The translations under genes and the position numbers were made by a program. A DNA stretch of 48,505 bases from contig JBBRYP010000025.1 of assembly GCA_038237515.1 (NCBI GenBank), forward strand, positions 1-48,505, in the 5' to 3' direction. The notes beneath the pieces are model-generated. The model had not been told where the DNA came from. It did not search any database and saw nothing but the letters and a program-made list of their open reading frames with translations. This document shows, piece after piece, positions 15,516-23,475 of the stretch (position 1 is its first letter; each line of letters opens with the position of its first letter). The DNA comes from JBBQDZ01 sp038237515. GTDB taxonomy: Bacteria > Actinomycetota > Thermoleophilia > Gaiellales > Gaiellaceae.

Positions 15516-16516
15516 GCGAGCTCCTGCGCGTCGAGAACCTCCGAACCTCGTTCGCGACGGAACGAGGTCGGCTCCGCGCGGTCGACGGCGTCGACCTCGA
15601 GATCCGCCAGGGCGGCACGCTCGGCGTCGTCGGCGAGTCGGGCAGCGGCAAGTCGGTGACGGCGCTCTCGATCCTGCGGCTGATCGAGTCGCCCGGGAGG
15701 ATCGAGCCCGAGAGTCGCATCTGGTTCGACGGCCGCGACCTGACGAAGCTCGAGGACGATCACATGGAGGACGTCCGCGGCAACGAGATCTCCATGATCT
15801 TCCAGGAGCCGATGACCTCGCTCAACCCTGTCTTCACGGTCGGCAACCAGATCGCGGAGGCAGTGCGTCTGCACCAGGGACTGCGGCGGCGGGAGGCGCT
15901 CGAGCGGGCAGCCGAGATGATGGAGCTCGTCGGCATCCCCGAGCCGGCGAGGCGCGTCCGCGACTACCCCCACCAGCTCTCCGGCGGGATGCGCCAGCGC
16001 GTGATGATCGCGATGGCGCTCTCGTGCAACCCCAAGCTCCTGATCGCCGACGAGCCGACGACGGCCCTCGACGTGACGATCCAGGCTCAGATCCTCGAGC
16101 TGATGCAAGACCTGCGCGACCGGCTCGGCATGTCGATCATGCTCATCACCCACGACCTGGGCGTGATCGCCGAGATGGTGGAGGACGTGGCGGTGATGTA
16201 CGCGGGCCGCGTGGTCGAGCGAGGTCCGGTTGCGGACGTGTTCGCGTCGCCGCAGCACCCGTACACCGAGGCGCTGCTGCATTCGATCCCGCTGCTGGGA
16301 ATGACGCAGGCGGAGCCGCTGAAAGTCATTCGAGGTGTGGTGCCGAGCCCGCTCGACTGGCCGGAGGGCTGCCGCTTCGCGCCTCGGTGCGACTACGTCT
16401 TCGAGAGGTGCGCCGAATACCCGCCGCTCTATGATGCGGGTGCGCAGGAATCGGCGTGCTGGCTGTGCGAGCACGGCCGCCGCGAGACGGTCGGCACCGG
16501 GGCGAGGGCAACGTGA
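15512..16516 (+). CDS. Peptide/nickel-type ABC transporter ATP-binding protein, DppD-like
   Basis: The 334-residue ATPase has Walker A GESGSGKSVT, the Q-loop FQEPMTSLNPVFTVGNQI, the signature LSGGMRQRVMIAMAL, Walker B LLIADEPTTALD and the switch histidine in LITHDLGV. The C-terminal oligopeptide-transporter extension is present (SIPLLGM, PEGCRFAPRCDYVFERC). It starts at GTG 15512, overlapping the regulator stop. The same frame is open far upstream, but that sequence is antisense to the enolase gene and is not coding. It energises the DppB/DppC-like permeases of the opposite arm. Confidence 0.93.
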   Translation: MSELLRVENLRTSFATERGRLRAVDGVDLEIRQGGTLGVVGESGSGKSVTALSILRLIESPGRIEPESRIWFDGRDLTKLEDDHMEDVRGNEISMIFQEPMTSLNPVFTVGNQIAEAVRLHQGLRRREALERAAEMMELVGIPEPARRVRDYPHQLSGGMRQRVMIAMALSCNPKLLIADEPTTALDVTIQAQILELMQDLRDRLGMSIMLITHDLGVIAEMVEDVAVMYAGRVVERGPVADVFASPQHPYTEALLHSIPLLGMTQAEPLKVIRGVVPSPLDWPEGCRFAPRCDYVFERCAEYPPLYDAGAQESACWLCEHGRRETVGTGARAT

Positions 16517-17535
16517 GCTCGAGCGAGATCCTCGTCGAGACGCGCGGCCTGCGCACGCACTTCCCGCTTCGCCGGGGTCTGCTCAGGCGGGTCGTGGGCC
16601 ATGTGCAGGCGGTCGACGGCGTCGATCTCCAGATCGCGAGCGGAGAGACGCTCGGGCTCGTCGGCGAGTCGGGGTGCGGCAAGTCGACGCTCGGCCGGAC
16701 GATTCTGCGCCTGGTCGAACCGACGGCCGGTGAGGTGATCTTCGACGGTGCGGACGTCACGCGCGCGGGGCGGACACAGCTGAAGGAGCTGCGTCGCGAC
16801 ATGCAGATCATCTTCCAGGACGCGGTCGGGTCGCTCGATCCACGGATGAAGGTGCGCGACCTGGTCGCGGAGGGGCTCGCGGTCCACGGCTCCGCCCGCA
16901 GGCGCGAGCGCCGCCGGCGTGCGCTCGAGATCCTCGAACGCGTTGGGCTGGGCGCTGAGGCGGCCGACCGGTACCCGCACCAGTTCAGCGGCGGGCAGCG
17001 GCAGCGCATCGGCATCGCGCGGGCCCTCGTGCTCCAGCCGAAGTTCGTCGTCGCCGACGAGCCTGTCTCCGCGCTCGACGTCTCGATCCAGTCGCAGGTC
17101 TTGAACCTGCTCGTCGAGTTGAAGCAGGACTTCGGGCTCACCTACCTCTTCGTCGCCCACGACCTTGCGGTGGTCGGCTACATCTCCGACCGGATCGCGG
17201 TCATGTACCTCGGCAAGGTGGTCGAGCTGGCGCCGGCGGCAGAGCTGTTCGCGAGCCCGCTGCACCCCTACACGCTGGCGCTCCTCTCGGCGATCCCCGA
17301 GCCGGTACCGGGGCGCAAGGAGCGGCGGATCGTCCTGCGCGGCGACGTCCCGAGCCCGATCGACCCGCCGTCGGGCTGCCGCTTCCGCACGCGCTGCCCG
17401 CTCGCCCAGCAGATCTGCGTGGAGGTGGAGCCGCCGCTCCAGCCGCACGGCGGCGGGTCGGGCCACGTCGCCGCGTGTCACTTCGCGGGCACGCCGATCC
17501 CGGACGCACCACGGCGTGCGGATGTCGCCGCGTAG
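16513..17535 (+). CDS. Peptide/nickel-type ABC transporter ATP-binding protein, DppF-like
   Basis: The 340-residue ATPase has THFPLRRGLLRRVVGHVQAV at the N-terminus, typical of DppF. Walker A is GESGCGKSTL, the Q-loop FQDAVGSLDPRM, the signature FSGGQRQRIGIARAL, Walker B VVADEPVSALDVSI and the switch histidine is in FVAHDLAVV. The cysteine-containing C-terminal motif GCRFRTRCPLAQQIC is present. GTG 16513 overlaps the DppD-like gene by four bases. With it, the transporter has the full five-component set. Confidence 0.93.
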   Translation: MSSSEILVETRGLRTHFPLRRGLLRRVVGHVQAVDGVDLQIASGETLGLVGESGCGKSTLGRTILRLVEPTAGEVIFDGADVTRAGRTQLKELRRDMQIIFQDAVGSLDPRMKVRDLVAEGLAVHGSARRRERRRRALEILERVGLGAEAADRYPHQFSGGQRQRIGIARALVLQPKFVVADEPVSALDVSIQSQVLNLLVELKQDFGLTYLFVAHDLAVVGYISDRIAVMYLGKVVELAPAAELFASPLHPYTLALLSAIPEPVPGRKERRIVLRGDVPSPIDPPSGCRFRTRCPLAQQICVEVEPPLQPHGGGSGHVAACHFAGTPIPDAPRRADVAA

Positions 17536-19231
17536 CGAACCGCGCCACGAGGTCCGGCTTCTCCACGACCGGCGCGTGCCGATGCGCGACGGGATCCGGT
17601 TGTCGGCCGACGTCTACCTCCCGCTCTCGGGCGGGCCGCACCCGACGATCTACCAGTGGACGCCGTACGAGTCGACGCGAGAGCGCTTCGTCGCGTGGGG
17701 CGTCTGGTTCGCCCAGCGGGGCTACGCCGCCGTCGTCTCGGATGTCCGGGGCCGCTACGAGTCGGAGGGGGAGTTCGATCCGTGGATCCGCGACGGCCCC
17801 GACGCCTGCGACTCCCTCACCTGGGCCGCCGGCGAGTCCTGGTGCAACGGCCGGATCGGCACGTGGGGCCGCAGCTACGGCGCGCTCGTCCAGTGGCAGC
17901 TCGCCCACCTCGGGCACCCGAACCTGCAGTGCATCGCGCCGCAGGTGATCCACGACGACTACTTCTGGGACGGCTACTTCACGGGCGGCGCCTTCCAGCT
18001 CGCGCTCACGCTCGGCGCCGCCGCGCTCTGGACGAGCGCGCTCAGCCTCGTCACCGGGCCGAGCGCCGCCGATCTCCTGCTGAACGAGCGCGTCCTGCGC
18101 CACCTGCCGCTCGTGGAGCTCGACGAGGTGGCGATCGGGCGCAGGGTGAGCTACTGGCGCGAGTGGTGGGATCACCAAGTCAACGACGGCTACTGGCAGC
18201 AGTTCCGCCACCGGCCTGAGAAGGTGACGGTGCCGATTTTCCAGCAGGGCGGCTGGTTCGACCCCTATTCCGGCTCGCACCTGAGGAGCTTCGCCGCGAT
18301 CGGCGATCGGCTGCCGAACCGTGTCCTCATGGGCCCGTGGTCGCACGAGGAGGAGGTCGAGACGTTCCGAGGCGACGTCGATCTCGGCCCAGGCTCGGTG
18401 GTCTCGATCCGCGAGGACGAGCTCCGCTGGTTCGACTGCTGGCTGAAGGACGTCGACACCGGGCTCGACGACGAGCCGCCGCTCACGGTGTTCGTATTGG
18501 GCGCGAACGAGTGGCGCGGCGAGCACGAGTGGCCGCTCGCACGTACGGAGTTCACGCCCTGGTACCTGCACAGCGGCGGCCGCGCCAACACCCTCGGCGG
18601 CGACGGGACGCTCGACACCGAACCGCCGCGCCCGGGTGAGCAGTCCGACCGCTATGCCTACGACCCGGAGAATCCCGTGCCGACGATCGGCGGCAACAAC
18701 TCCGTGCTGACGATGACCCAGGGCGCGCAGTCGCCCGTGCGTCCCGGGCCGCTCGACCAGCGCCCGCTCGAGCAACGCGACGACGTGCTCTGCTACACGA
18801 GCGCAGCGCTCGAGCGCGAGCTCGAGGTGACGGGGCCGCTCGAGATGGTGCTCTTCGCCGCCTCGAGCGCCCGGGATACCGACTTCATCGTCCGGCTCTC
18901 GGACGTGTACCCGGACGGCAGGGCGATCTTCCTGGCCGAAGGGATGCTCCGCGCCCGCTACCGGGGAAGCGAGGCGGGCGAACGGCAGGCGCTGCTCGAG
19001 CCGGGGGAGGTCGCCGAGTATCGGATCCGCTGCTACCCGACCGCGAACGTCTTCAGCCGCGGCCATCGCATCCGGCTCGACGTCACGAGCTCGAGCTTCC
19101 CGCGGTTCTCGCGCAACCTGAACACGGGCGAGGACGTTGCCACGGGAACGCGGCTGGAGGTGGCGCGCCAGACGGTGCTGCACACCGACCGCTACCCCTC
19201 GCACGTCGTGCTGCCCGTCGTCCCGCGATGA
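17522..19231 (+). CDS. CocE/NonD-family hydrolase 1
   Basis: The 569-residue serine hydrolase shows RRVPMRDGIRLSADVYLPL, the usual CocE opening, and VVSDVRGRYESEGEFDPW. The nucleophile elbow is GTWGRSYGALVQW (Ser118), and a C-terminal jelly-roll domain ends with GHRIRLDVTSSSFPRFSRN. The family includes cocaine esterase, X-Pro dipeptidyl peptidases and alpha-amino acid ester or beta-lactam acylases. The start ATG 17522 lies 14 bases inside the DppF-like gene. It probably cleaves an ester or amide in the imported compound. A paralogue is at 23476-25380 in the second divergon. Confidence 0.9.
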   Translation: MSPRSEPRHEVRLLHDRRVPMRDGIRLSADVYLPLSGGPHPTIYQWTPYESTRERFVAWGVWFAQRGYAAVVSDVRGRYESEGEFDPWIRDGPDACDSLTWAAGESWCNGRIGTWGRSYGALVQWQLAHLGHPNLQCIAPQVIHDDYFWDGYFTGGAFQLALTLGAAALWTSALSLVTGPSAADLLLNERVLRHLPLVELDEVAIGRRVSYWREWWDHQVNDGYWQQFRHRPEKVTVPIFQQGGWFDPYSGSHLRSFAAIGDRLPNRVLMGPWSHEEEVETFRGDVDLGPGSVVSIREDELRWFDCWLKDVDTGLDDEPPLTVFVLGANEWRGEHEWPLARTEFTPWYLHSGGRANTLGGDGTLDTEPPRPGEQSDRYAYDPENPVPTIGGNNSVLTMTQGAQSPVRPGPLDQRPLEQRDDVLCYTSAALERELEVTGPLEMVLFAASSARDTDFIVRLSDVYPDGRAIFLAEGMLRARYRGSEAGERQALLEPGEVAEYRIRCYPTANVFSRGHRIRLDVTSSSFPRFSRNLNTGEDVATGTRLEVARQTVLHTDRYPSHVVLPVVPR

Positions 19232-20709
19232 TCCTGCGCGGAGCCACGGTCTACCCGGGCGAGGGGCCGCCGCTTCCCGCGGACGTGGTCGTTGAGGACG
19301 GCCGGATCGCCGAGGTGCTGCCGGTTGAGCGTGCGGACTCGAGCCTTGTCCTCTGCCCGGGGTTCATCGACCTGCACACGCACTCCGCGCTCCGCTCCTT
19401 CGAGGACCCGTTCCTGACTCCGAAGCTCGCCCAGGGATTCACGACGGAGGTGATCAACCCCGACGGCCTCGCCCCGGCGCCGGTCGCTCCGGAGCGGCGT
19501 GCCGACCGGCAGGCCTACCTGGCGGCGCTGGAGGGCCGCGGCCCGGAGACCTGGCCGTGGACGACGGTCGCCGAATACCTCGACGCGCTCGACGGGACGA
19601 GGCCTGCGCTCGACCTGGTGCCCTCGATCGGCCACGGCGCTGTCCGCGACCGGGTCCTCGGCGGCCAGCGTCGCGCCCCTTCTCCCGAGGAGCTCGCGGC
19701 GATGCGGCGCGAGGTGCGCGAGGGGCTCGAGGCCGGAGCGCGGACGCTCTCCTTCGGCCTCGTCTACCTTCCGGGCGCCTACGCGGAGACCGACGAGCTC
19801 GTGGCGCTCGCGGAGGAGGCCGCGGCGTTCGGCGTCCCCCTCGTCCCGCATGTCCGAAATGAGGCTGCGGGGATTCTCGAGGCGGTCCGGGAGATGGTCG
19901 AGGTCGCTCGCCGTTCGGGGGCCTCGCTCCACGTCTCGCACCTGAAGTCGCTCGCCGACGAGCGGCTCGTCGAGCCGCTCCTCGCTCTGATCGAGGACGC
20001 CGACGCGACCTTCGACCAGTACCCCTACGGCGCCGGCTGCACGCTGCTCGCGAGCCTGCTCCCCGGGTGGGTGCAGGAGGGAGGCGCCGCGTCAATGCTC
20101 GAACGGCTGCGTGAGCGGCGCATCCGGGAGCGACTCGCGCGTGAGGTGGAGGAGGGGCTGCCGGGGTGGGAGAATCTCCTCGGCACGCTCGGGCCCGAGC
20201 GGATCGTGGTCGAGGGCGAATCGCTGGCGGAGCGCGGAGGCGACCCCGTCGAAGCCGTCTGCGCCCTCCTCCGGGAGTCGGGGCTCGCCGCTCAGATGGT
20301 GATGCACTACGCCTCCGAGGAGGCCGTGCACGCAATCGCTCGCCACCCGCGGCAGCTCGTGGGGTCCGACGGGATCTTCGGCGAGCGGCCGCACCCGCGC
20401 CTCTACGGGACCGCGCCGCGCTTCCTCGGGCGCTTCTCGATTCGGGAGGGGCTCGTGCCAGTCGGGGAGGCGATCGCCCGGCTGACGGCGCGGTCGGCCG
20501 ACCTGCTCGGACTGTCGGACCGCGGCCGGATCGAGCCGGGCAAGCGCGCAGACCTCGTCCTCCTCGACCCCGACCGCTACCTCGACACCGCCACCTACGA
20601 CGACCCGGCCCGCTCGCCCGAGGGCGTCGTCGGCGTCTGGGTGGCGGGTGAGCGCGTCTTCGCGGACGGCGCGCCGACGGGAGCACGCCCCGGACGCGTC
20701 GTGCGGTGA
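19228..20709 (+). CDS. D-aminoacylase-type amidohydrolase
   Basis: The 493-residue protein is related to the deacylase at 8505-10097. It has MILRGATVYPGEG, CPGFIDLHTHSALRSF with the metal His pair, HVRNEAAGILEAV, LHVSHLKSLADERL, and LVGSDGIFGERPHPRLYG with the late catalytic Asp and the family HPR. At the position of the metal-bridging cysteine of D-aminoacylases it reads VINPDGLAPAPV, so the metal site differs from the paralogue. It overlaps both neighbours by four bases. The substrate is likely an N-acyl or cyclic amino acid derivative. Confidence 0.88.
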   Translation: MILRGATVYPGEGPPLPADVVVEDGRIAEVLPVERADSSLVLCPGFIDLHTHSALRSFEDPFLTPKLAQGFTTEVINPDGLAPAPVAPERRADRQAYLAALEGRGPETWPWTTVAEYLDALDGTRPALDLVPSIGHGAVRDRVLGGQRRAPSPEELAAMRREVREGLEAGARTLSFGLVYLPGAYAETDELVALAEEAAAFGVPLVPHVRNEAAGILEAVREMVEVARRSGASLHVSHLKSLADERLVEPLLALIEDADATFDQYPYGAGCTLLASLLPGWVQEGGAASMLERLRERRIRERLAREVEEGLPGWENLLGTLGPERIVVEGESLAERGGDPVEAVCALLRESGLAAQMVMHYASEEAVHAIARHPRQLVGSDGIFGERPHPRLYGTAPRFLGRFSIREGLVPVGEAIARLTARSADLLGLSDRGRIEPGKRADLVLLDPDRYLDTATYDDPARSPEGVVGVWVAGERVFADGAPTGARPGRVVR

Positions 20710-21722
20710 CTCGTTTCCCGAGCATGTGGGTCGAGGAGCGCCACCCGGGGCCGCTGCGCGGCGCGGCCAGCCGCCCGCTGCCGCCGCACGTTCGGGCCGA
20801 GATCCTCGCGGCGCTCGACGACACCGGCACCGCCCCGCCTCGGGGCTTGCCCGCGCTGCGCGAGGCGATCGGCCGGCTCCACGGTCGCGACCCCGAGACC
20901 GAGGTGCTGGTCACGAACGGCGCCCAGCACGCGCTCGGCGTCTGCTTCCGCGCCCTGCTCCAACCGGGCGATGGCGTAATCGTGCCGACGCCGGCCTACT
21001 TCTTCGGCGGCGCGATCGAGGCCGCCGGCGGACGGACGATCTACGTCCCGAGCCGCGAGGAGGACGGCTGGCGCTGGCATCCGGACGCGATCGAGCGAGC
21101 GGTCGACGCTCGGACGCGCGCGCTCGTCGTCTGCAACCCCAACAATCCGACGGGGCATCTGCCTTCCTCGGCGGAGATCGAGGAGCTCGTCGAGCTGGCG
21201 GAGCGGCACGGCCTGCTGATCGTCACGGACGAGGCCTACGAGCGCTACCTGTACGGCGAGGCCCGGCTCGCGTCGGTTCTCGACCGGGCAAGCGACGCGG
21301 TGCTCGTCCGCAGCATCGGCAAGAGCTACGCGATGCCGGGCTGGCGCCTCGGCTACCTCGTCGCGCCGCCGGCGGTGATCGACGCTTGCGCCGAGGTGCT
21401 CGAGTGGGACGTGCTGCGCTGCCCGACGGTCGGCCAGCGGGCGGCGGCGACGGCGATCGGCGGCCCGCAGGACTGGCTCGCGGACCTGGCGCAGGAGTAC
21501 GAGCGCAAGCGAGATTGGGCGCTCGCAGCCGTCCACGCGGTCGGCCTGAGCTGCGTCCCTCCGCGCGCAGGGCCGTTCCTCTTCGTTGCCGGCGTCGAGG
21601 ACGAGCTGCTCGCGATGGGGGCGGTCCCCGGGCGCTTCTTCCAGGCGCCGGGCTACGCGCGGCTGCCGTTCGGCGGCGACCCGGCCGCGCTCGCCCAGAG
21701 CCTCTCGAGCAGCCTCAGGTAG
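20706..21722 (+). CDS. Class I/II PLP-dependent aminotransferase
   Basis: The 338-residue fold-type I enzyme has LVTNGAQHALGVCFRALL, PTPAYFFGGAIEAAGG, the PLP-binding CNPNNPTGHLPS, VTDEAYERYLYG, and the Schiff-base lysine in SIGKSYAMPGWRLGYLV. The substrate-carboxylate Arg of the C-terminus is likely in YARLPFGG. It is about 40-50 residues shorter than usual because the N-terminal arm is short. The start is GTG 20706, overlapping the amidohydrolase by four bases. It could deaminate the amino acid released upstream. Its last 70 bases overlap the convergent M20 gene. Confidence 0.87.
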   Translation: MTRFPSMWVEERHPGPLRGAASRPLPPHVRAEILAALDDTGTAPPRGLPALREAIGRLHGRDPETEVLVTNGAQHALGVCFRALLQPGDGVIVPTPAYFFGGAIEAAGGRTIYVPSREEDGWRWHPDAIERAVDARTRALVVCNPNNPTGHLPSSAEIEELVELAERHGLLIVTDEAYERYLYGEARLASVLDRASDAVLVRSIGKSYAMPGWRLGYLVAPPAVIDACAEVLEWDVLRCPTVGQRAAATAIGGPQDWLADLAQEYERKRDWALAAVHAVGLSCVPPRAGPFLFVAGVEDELLAMGAVPGRFFQAPGYARLPFGGDPAALAQSLSSSLR

Positions 21723-22699
21723 ACGCGCGTCGCCCGCACGAGCTCGGCGACCGGCATCGACTCGACGTCCGCGTGAGCCCCCTCGCCGCGGGGACCGTGG
21801 TAGACGGTGGGAATCCCGGCCTCCGCCTGCCAGATCGCGCCGTCGGCCACCACCTTGATGCCGACCGGCCGCAGCTCGTCGCCGGTGACGTCGCGGTAGG
21901 CGTCGCGGAGCGCTTCGACGAGCGGGTGCGCAGGGTCGATCGAGTACGACTCGCGCACTGTCCGCAGATCGAGGTCGACCGCGCAGCCGCTCTCGCGTGC
22001 CACGGGATCGAGGCGCGCCCGGAACTCGGGCTCGACGTCGTCGCGCGTGCGCCCGGGTGCCCACCTGCGCGTGCCGACGATCCGGCACCGGTTCGGATAG
22101 CGGTTGTAGAAGTCGCCTCCGTGTACCTCCCCGACGAAGACGGACTCGGCGCCCACCCACTCGTGCTCGGTCCGCGCGAGCTTGCCGGACCAGGCCCGGA
22201 GAGCCTCGAGCACCTGCCCGGCGGCGACGAGCGGGTGGGGCGTCCCGGCCGGAGTCTGCAGCTCGTGCGTCGGCATCCCTGCGCGCGAGAGCTCGATCTC
22301 GAAGGTCGCGCTCCCCATGTGCGCGACGGGCAGCTCGTGGGCGCCGAGCTCGCAGACGACGGCGTAGTCGCTCCGGAAGCCGTGGTCGCGCAGGAGCCAG
22401 GTCAGGTCCTCGCCGCGGCCGCCCGGCGCCTCGTGCAGGCCGATCGCGACGATCACGATCTCCCCCGGGAACGGGCGGCCGGCGAGTGCACGGGCGGTCT
22501 CCGCTGCGCAGGCGAGAGCGCCCTTCATGTCGGCGCTGCCCCGGCCGACGATGCGGTCGCCGTCGAGGTGCGGCGGGCCGTGCGGGATCGGCACGGTGTC
22601 CAGGTGCCCGTTGAAGACGACGGCCGGCCCCGGTTCGCCGCCCCGGAGTCGGCCGACGACGACCGGCGTCGCCGGGAAACGCTCGTCGAGGAGCTCCAC
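21653..22699 (-). CDS. M20-family metallopeptidase (ArgE/DapE/CPG2-like)
   Basis: From GTG 22699 it gives 348 residues with the M20 metal site: FNGHLDTVPIPHG (His, Asp), GRGSADMKGALACAAET (bridging Asp), CELGAHELP (Glu), a dimerisation-domain GMPTHEL, and RGEGAHADVESM (last His). At the DEExGG position it reads LHEAPGG, so the catalytic Glu is kept but the second Glu, normally a metal ligand, is Ala. Family similarity begins upstream of 22699 (LRDLTLGLVEVASPTGDTAE, to about 22806) with no ATG, GTG or TTG, so the real start may be a CTG or similar. It would release amino acids from N-acyl or dipeptide substrates. Its 3' end overlaps the aminotransferase gene by 70 bases. Confidence 0.85.
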   Translation of the reverse strand: MELLDERFPATPVVVGRLRGGEPGPAVVFNGHLDTVPIPHGPPHLDGDRIVGRGSADMKGALACAAETARALAGRPFPGEIVIVAIGLHEAPGGRGEDLTWLLRDHGFRSDYAVVCELGAHELPVAHMGSATFEIELSRAGMPTHELQTPAGTPHPLVAAGQVLEALRAWSGKLARTEHEWVGAESVFVGEVHGGDFYNRYPNRCRIVGTRRWAPGRTRDDVEPEFRARLDPVARESGCAVDLDLRTVRESYSIDPAHPLVEALRDAYRDVTGDELRPVGIKVVADGAIWQAEAGIPTVYHGPRGEGAHADVESMPVAELVRATRVYLRLLERLWASAAGSPPNGSRA

Positions 22700-22832
22700 G
22701 TCGAGCCCCGCCTCCTCGAGCAGGCGCGCGTAGAGACGCGCCGCTTCGGCGGTGTCGCCGGTCGGGCTCGCGACCTCGACGAGCCCGAGTGTCAGGTCAC
22801 GCAGGCGGTCTGCGTCGACAGAGATGGGGCGC

Positions 22833-23318
22833 CTACGCCGCTACGGCATTGAAGACGATCACCCGGCTGAAGCTCGTCCCGTCGATCTGGTAGCCGTAGC
22901 AGCCGGTTGCGCGGAGACGCGTGTACGACGGGCGGTAGCGCTGACCGACGAGCTTCTGCGCCGGTGGGTTGCCGCCGCGGGCTGCCACTGGAATGCGGAG
23001 TTCTGCCGGAGGCACCTTGCCGTTGTCGAACCGGAGGATTTCGGTGCCGTCCAAGCGCGCGCCGCGGATGAGCACCGGGCCGCGGTAGCTCGGCGCGACG
23101 AACCAGAGCACCTTCTGGCCGCTCCAGAGGCTGCCGGCGAACACGCCGTGAGGCTCGGGCGGATAGTAAAAGCGGAGCACTGAGCCGGGCTGCTCGAAGA
23201 AGAGCGGGTACGCGGGCCCCGGCCCGATCCCCCTCCCGACGCCGTACCGCCCGAAATTGAACTTCGCCGGGACGCTGACCGGGCAGTCCGCGCCGGCCGC
23301 GAGCACCGGCAGGTGCAA
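22833..23318 (-). CDS. Secreted protein of unknown function
   Basis: From TTG 23318 this gives 161 residues with no family I recognise (for example FGRYGVGRGIGPGPAYPLFF, SGQKVLWFVAPSYRGPVLIR, RPSYTRLRATGCYGYQIDG). Reading upstream in frame gives a convincing signal peptide (RINRLPLAIAALPALFAA, IQPAAASDPWSNLHRP) starting near 23424. Yet no ATG, GTG or TTG lies there, so a CTG or ATC start, or a changed start codon, is possible. The protein probably crosses the membrane. It lies between the CocE-like and M20 genes on the same strand; whether it is part of that operon is unclear. Confidence 0.6.
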   Translation of the reverse strand: MHLPVLAAGADCPVSVPAKFNFGRYGVGRGIGPGPAYPLFFEQPGSVLRFYYPPEPHGVFAGSLWSGQKVLWFVAPSYRGPVLIRGARLDGTEILRFDNGKVPPAELRIPVAARGGNPPAQKLVGQRYRPSYTRLRATGCYGYQIDGTSFSRVIVFNAVAA

Positions 23319-23475
23319 CGGCCGGTGAAGATTCGACCAAGGATCGGATGCGGCTGCAGGCTGGATCGCCGCGAACAGCGCAGGAAGTGCGGCGATAGCT
23401 AGGGGCAGGCGGTTGATCCTGGAAGTAAACCAGCCGAGCCCGCCGTTTCCCAGCCGAAATGCCCCTGAAGCTCGG

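Noticed and set aside
13694..16516. A 940-codon plus-strand open frame
   Set aside because: Only 15512-16516 is coding (the DppD-like ATPase). The earlier part is antisense to the enolase gene and out of frame with the GntR gene; it is open only because of high GC.
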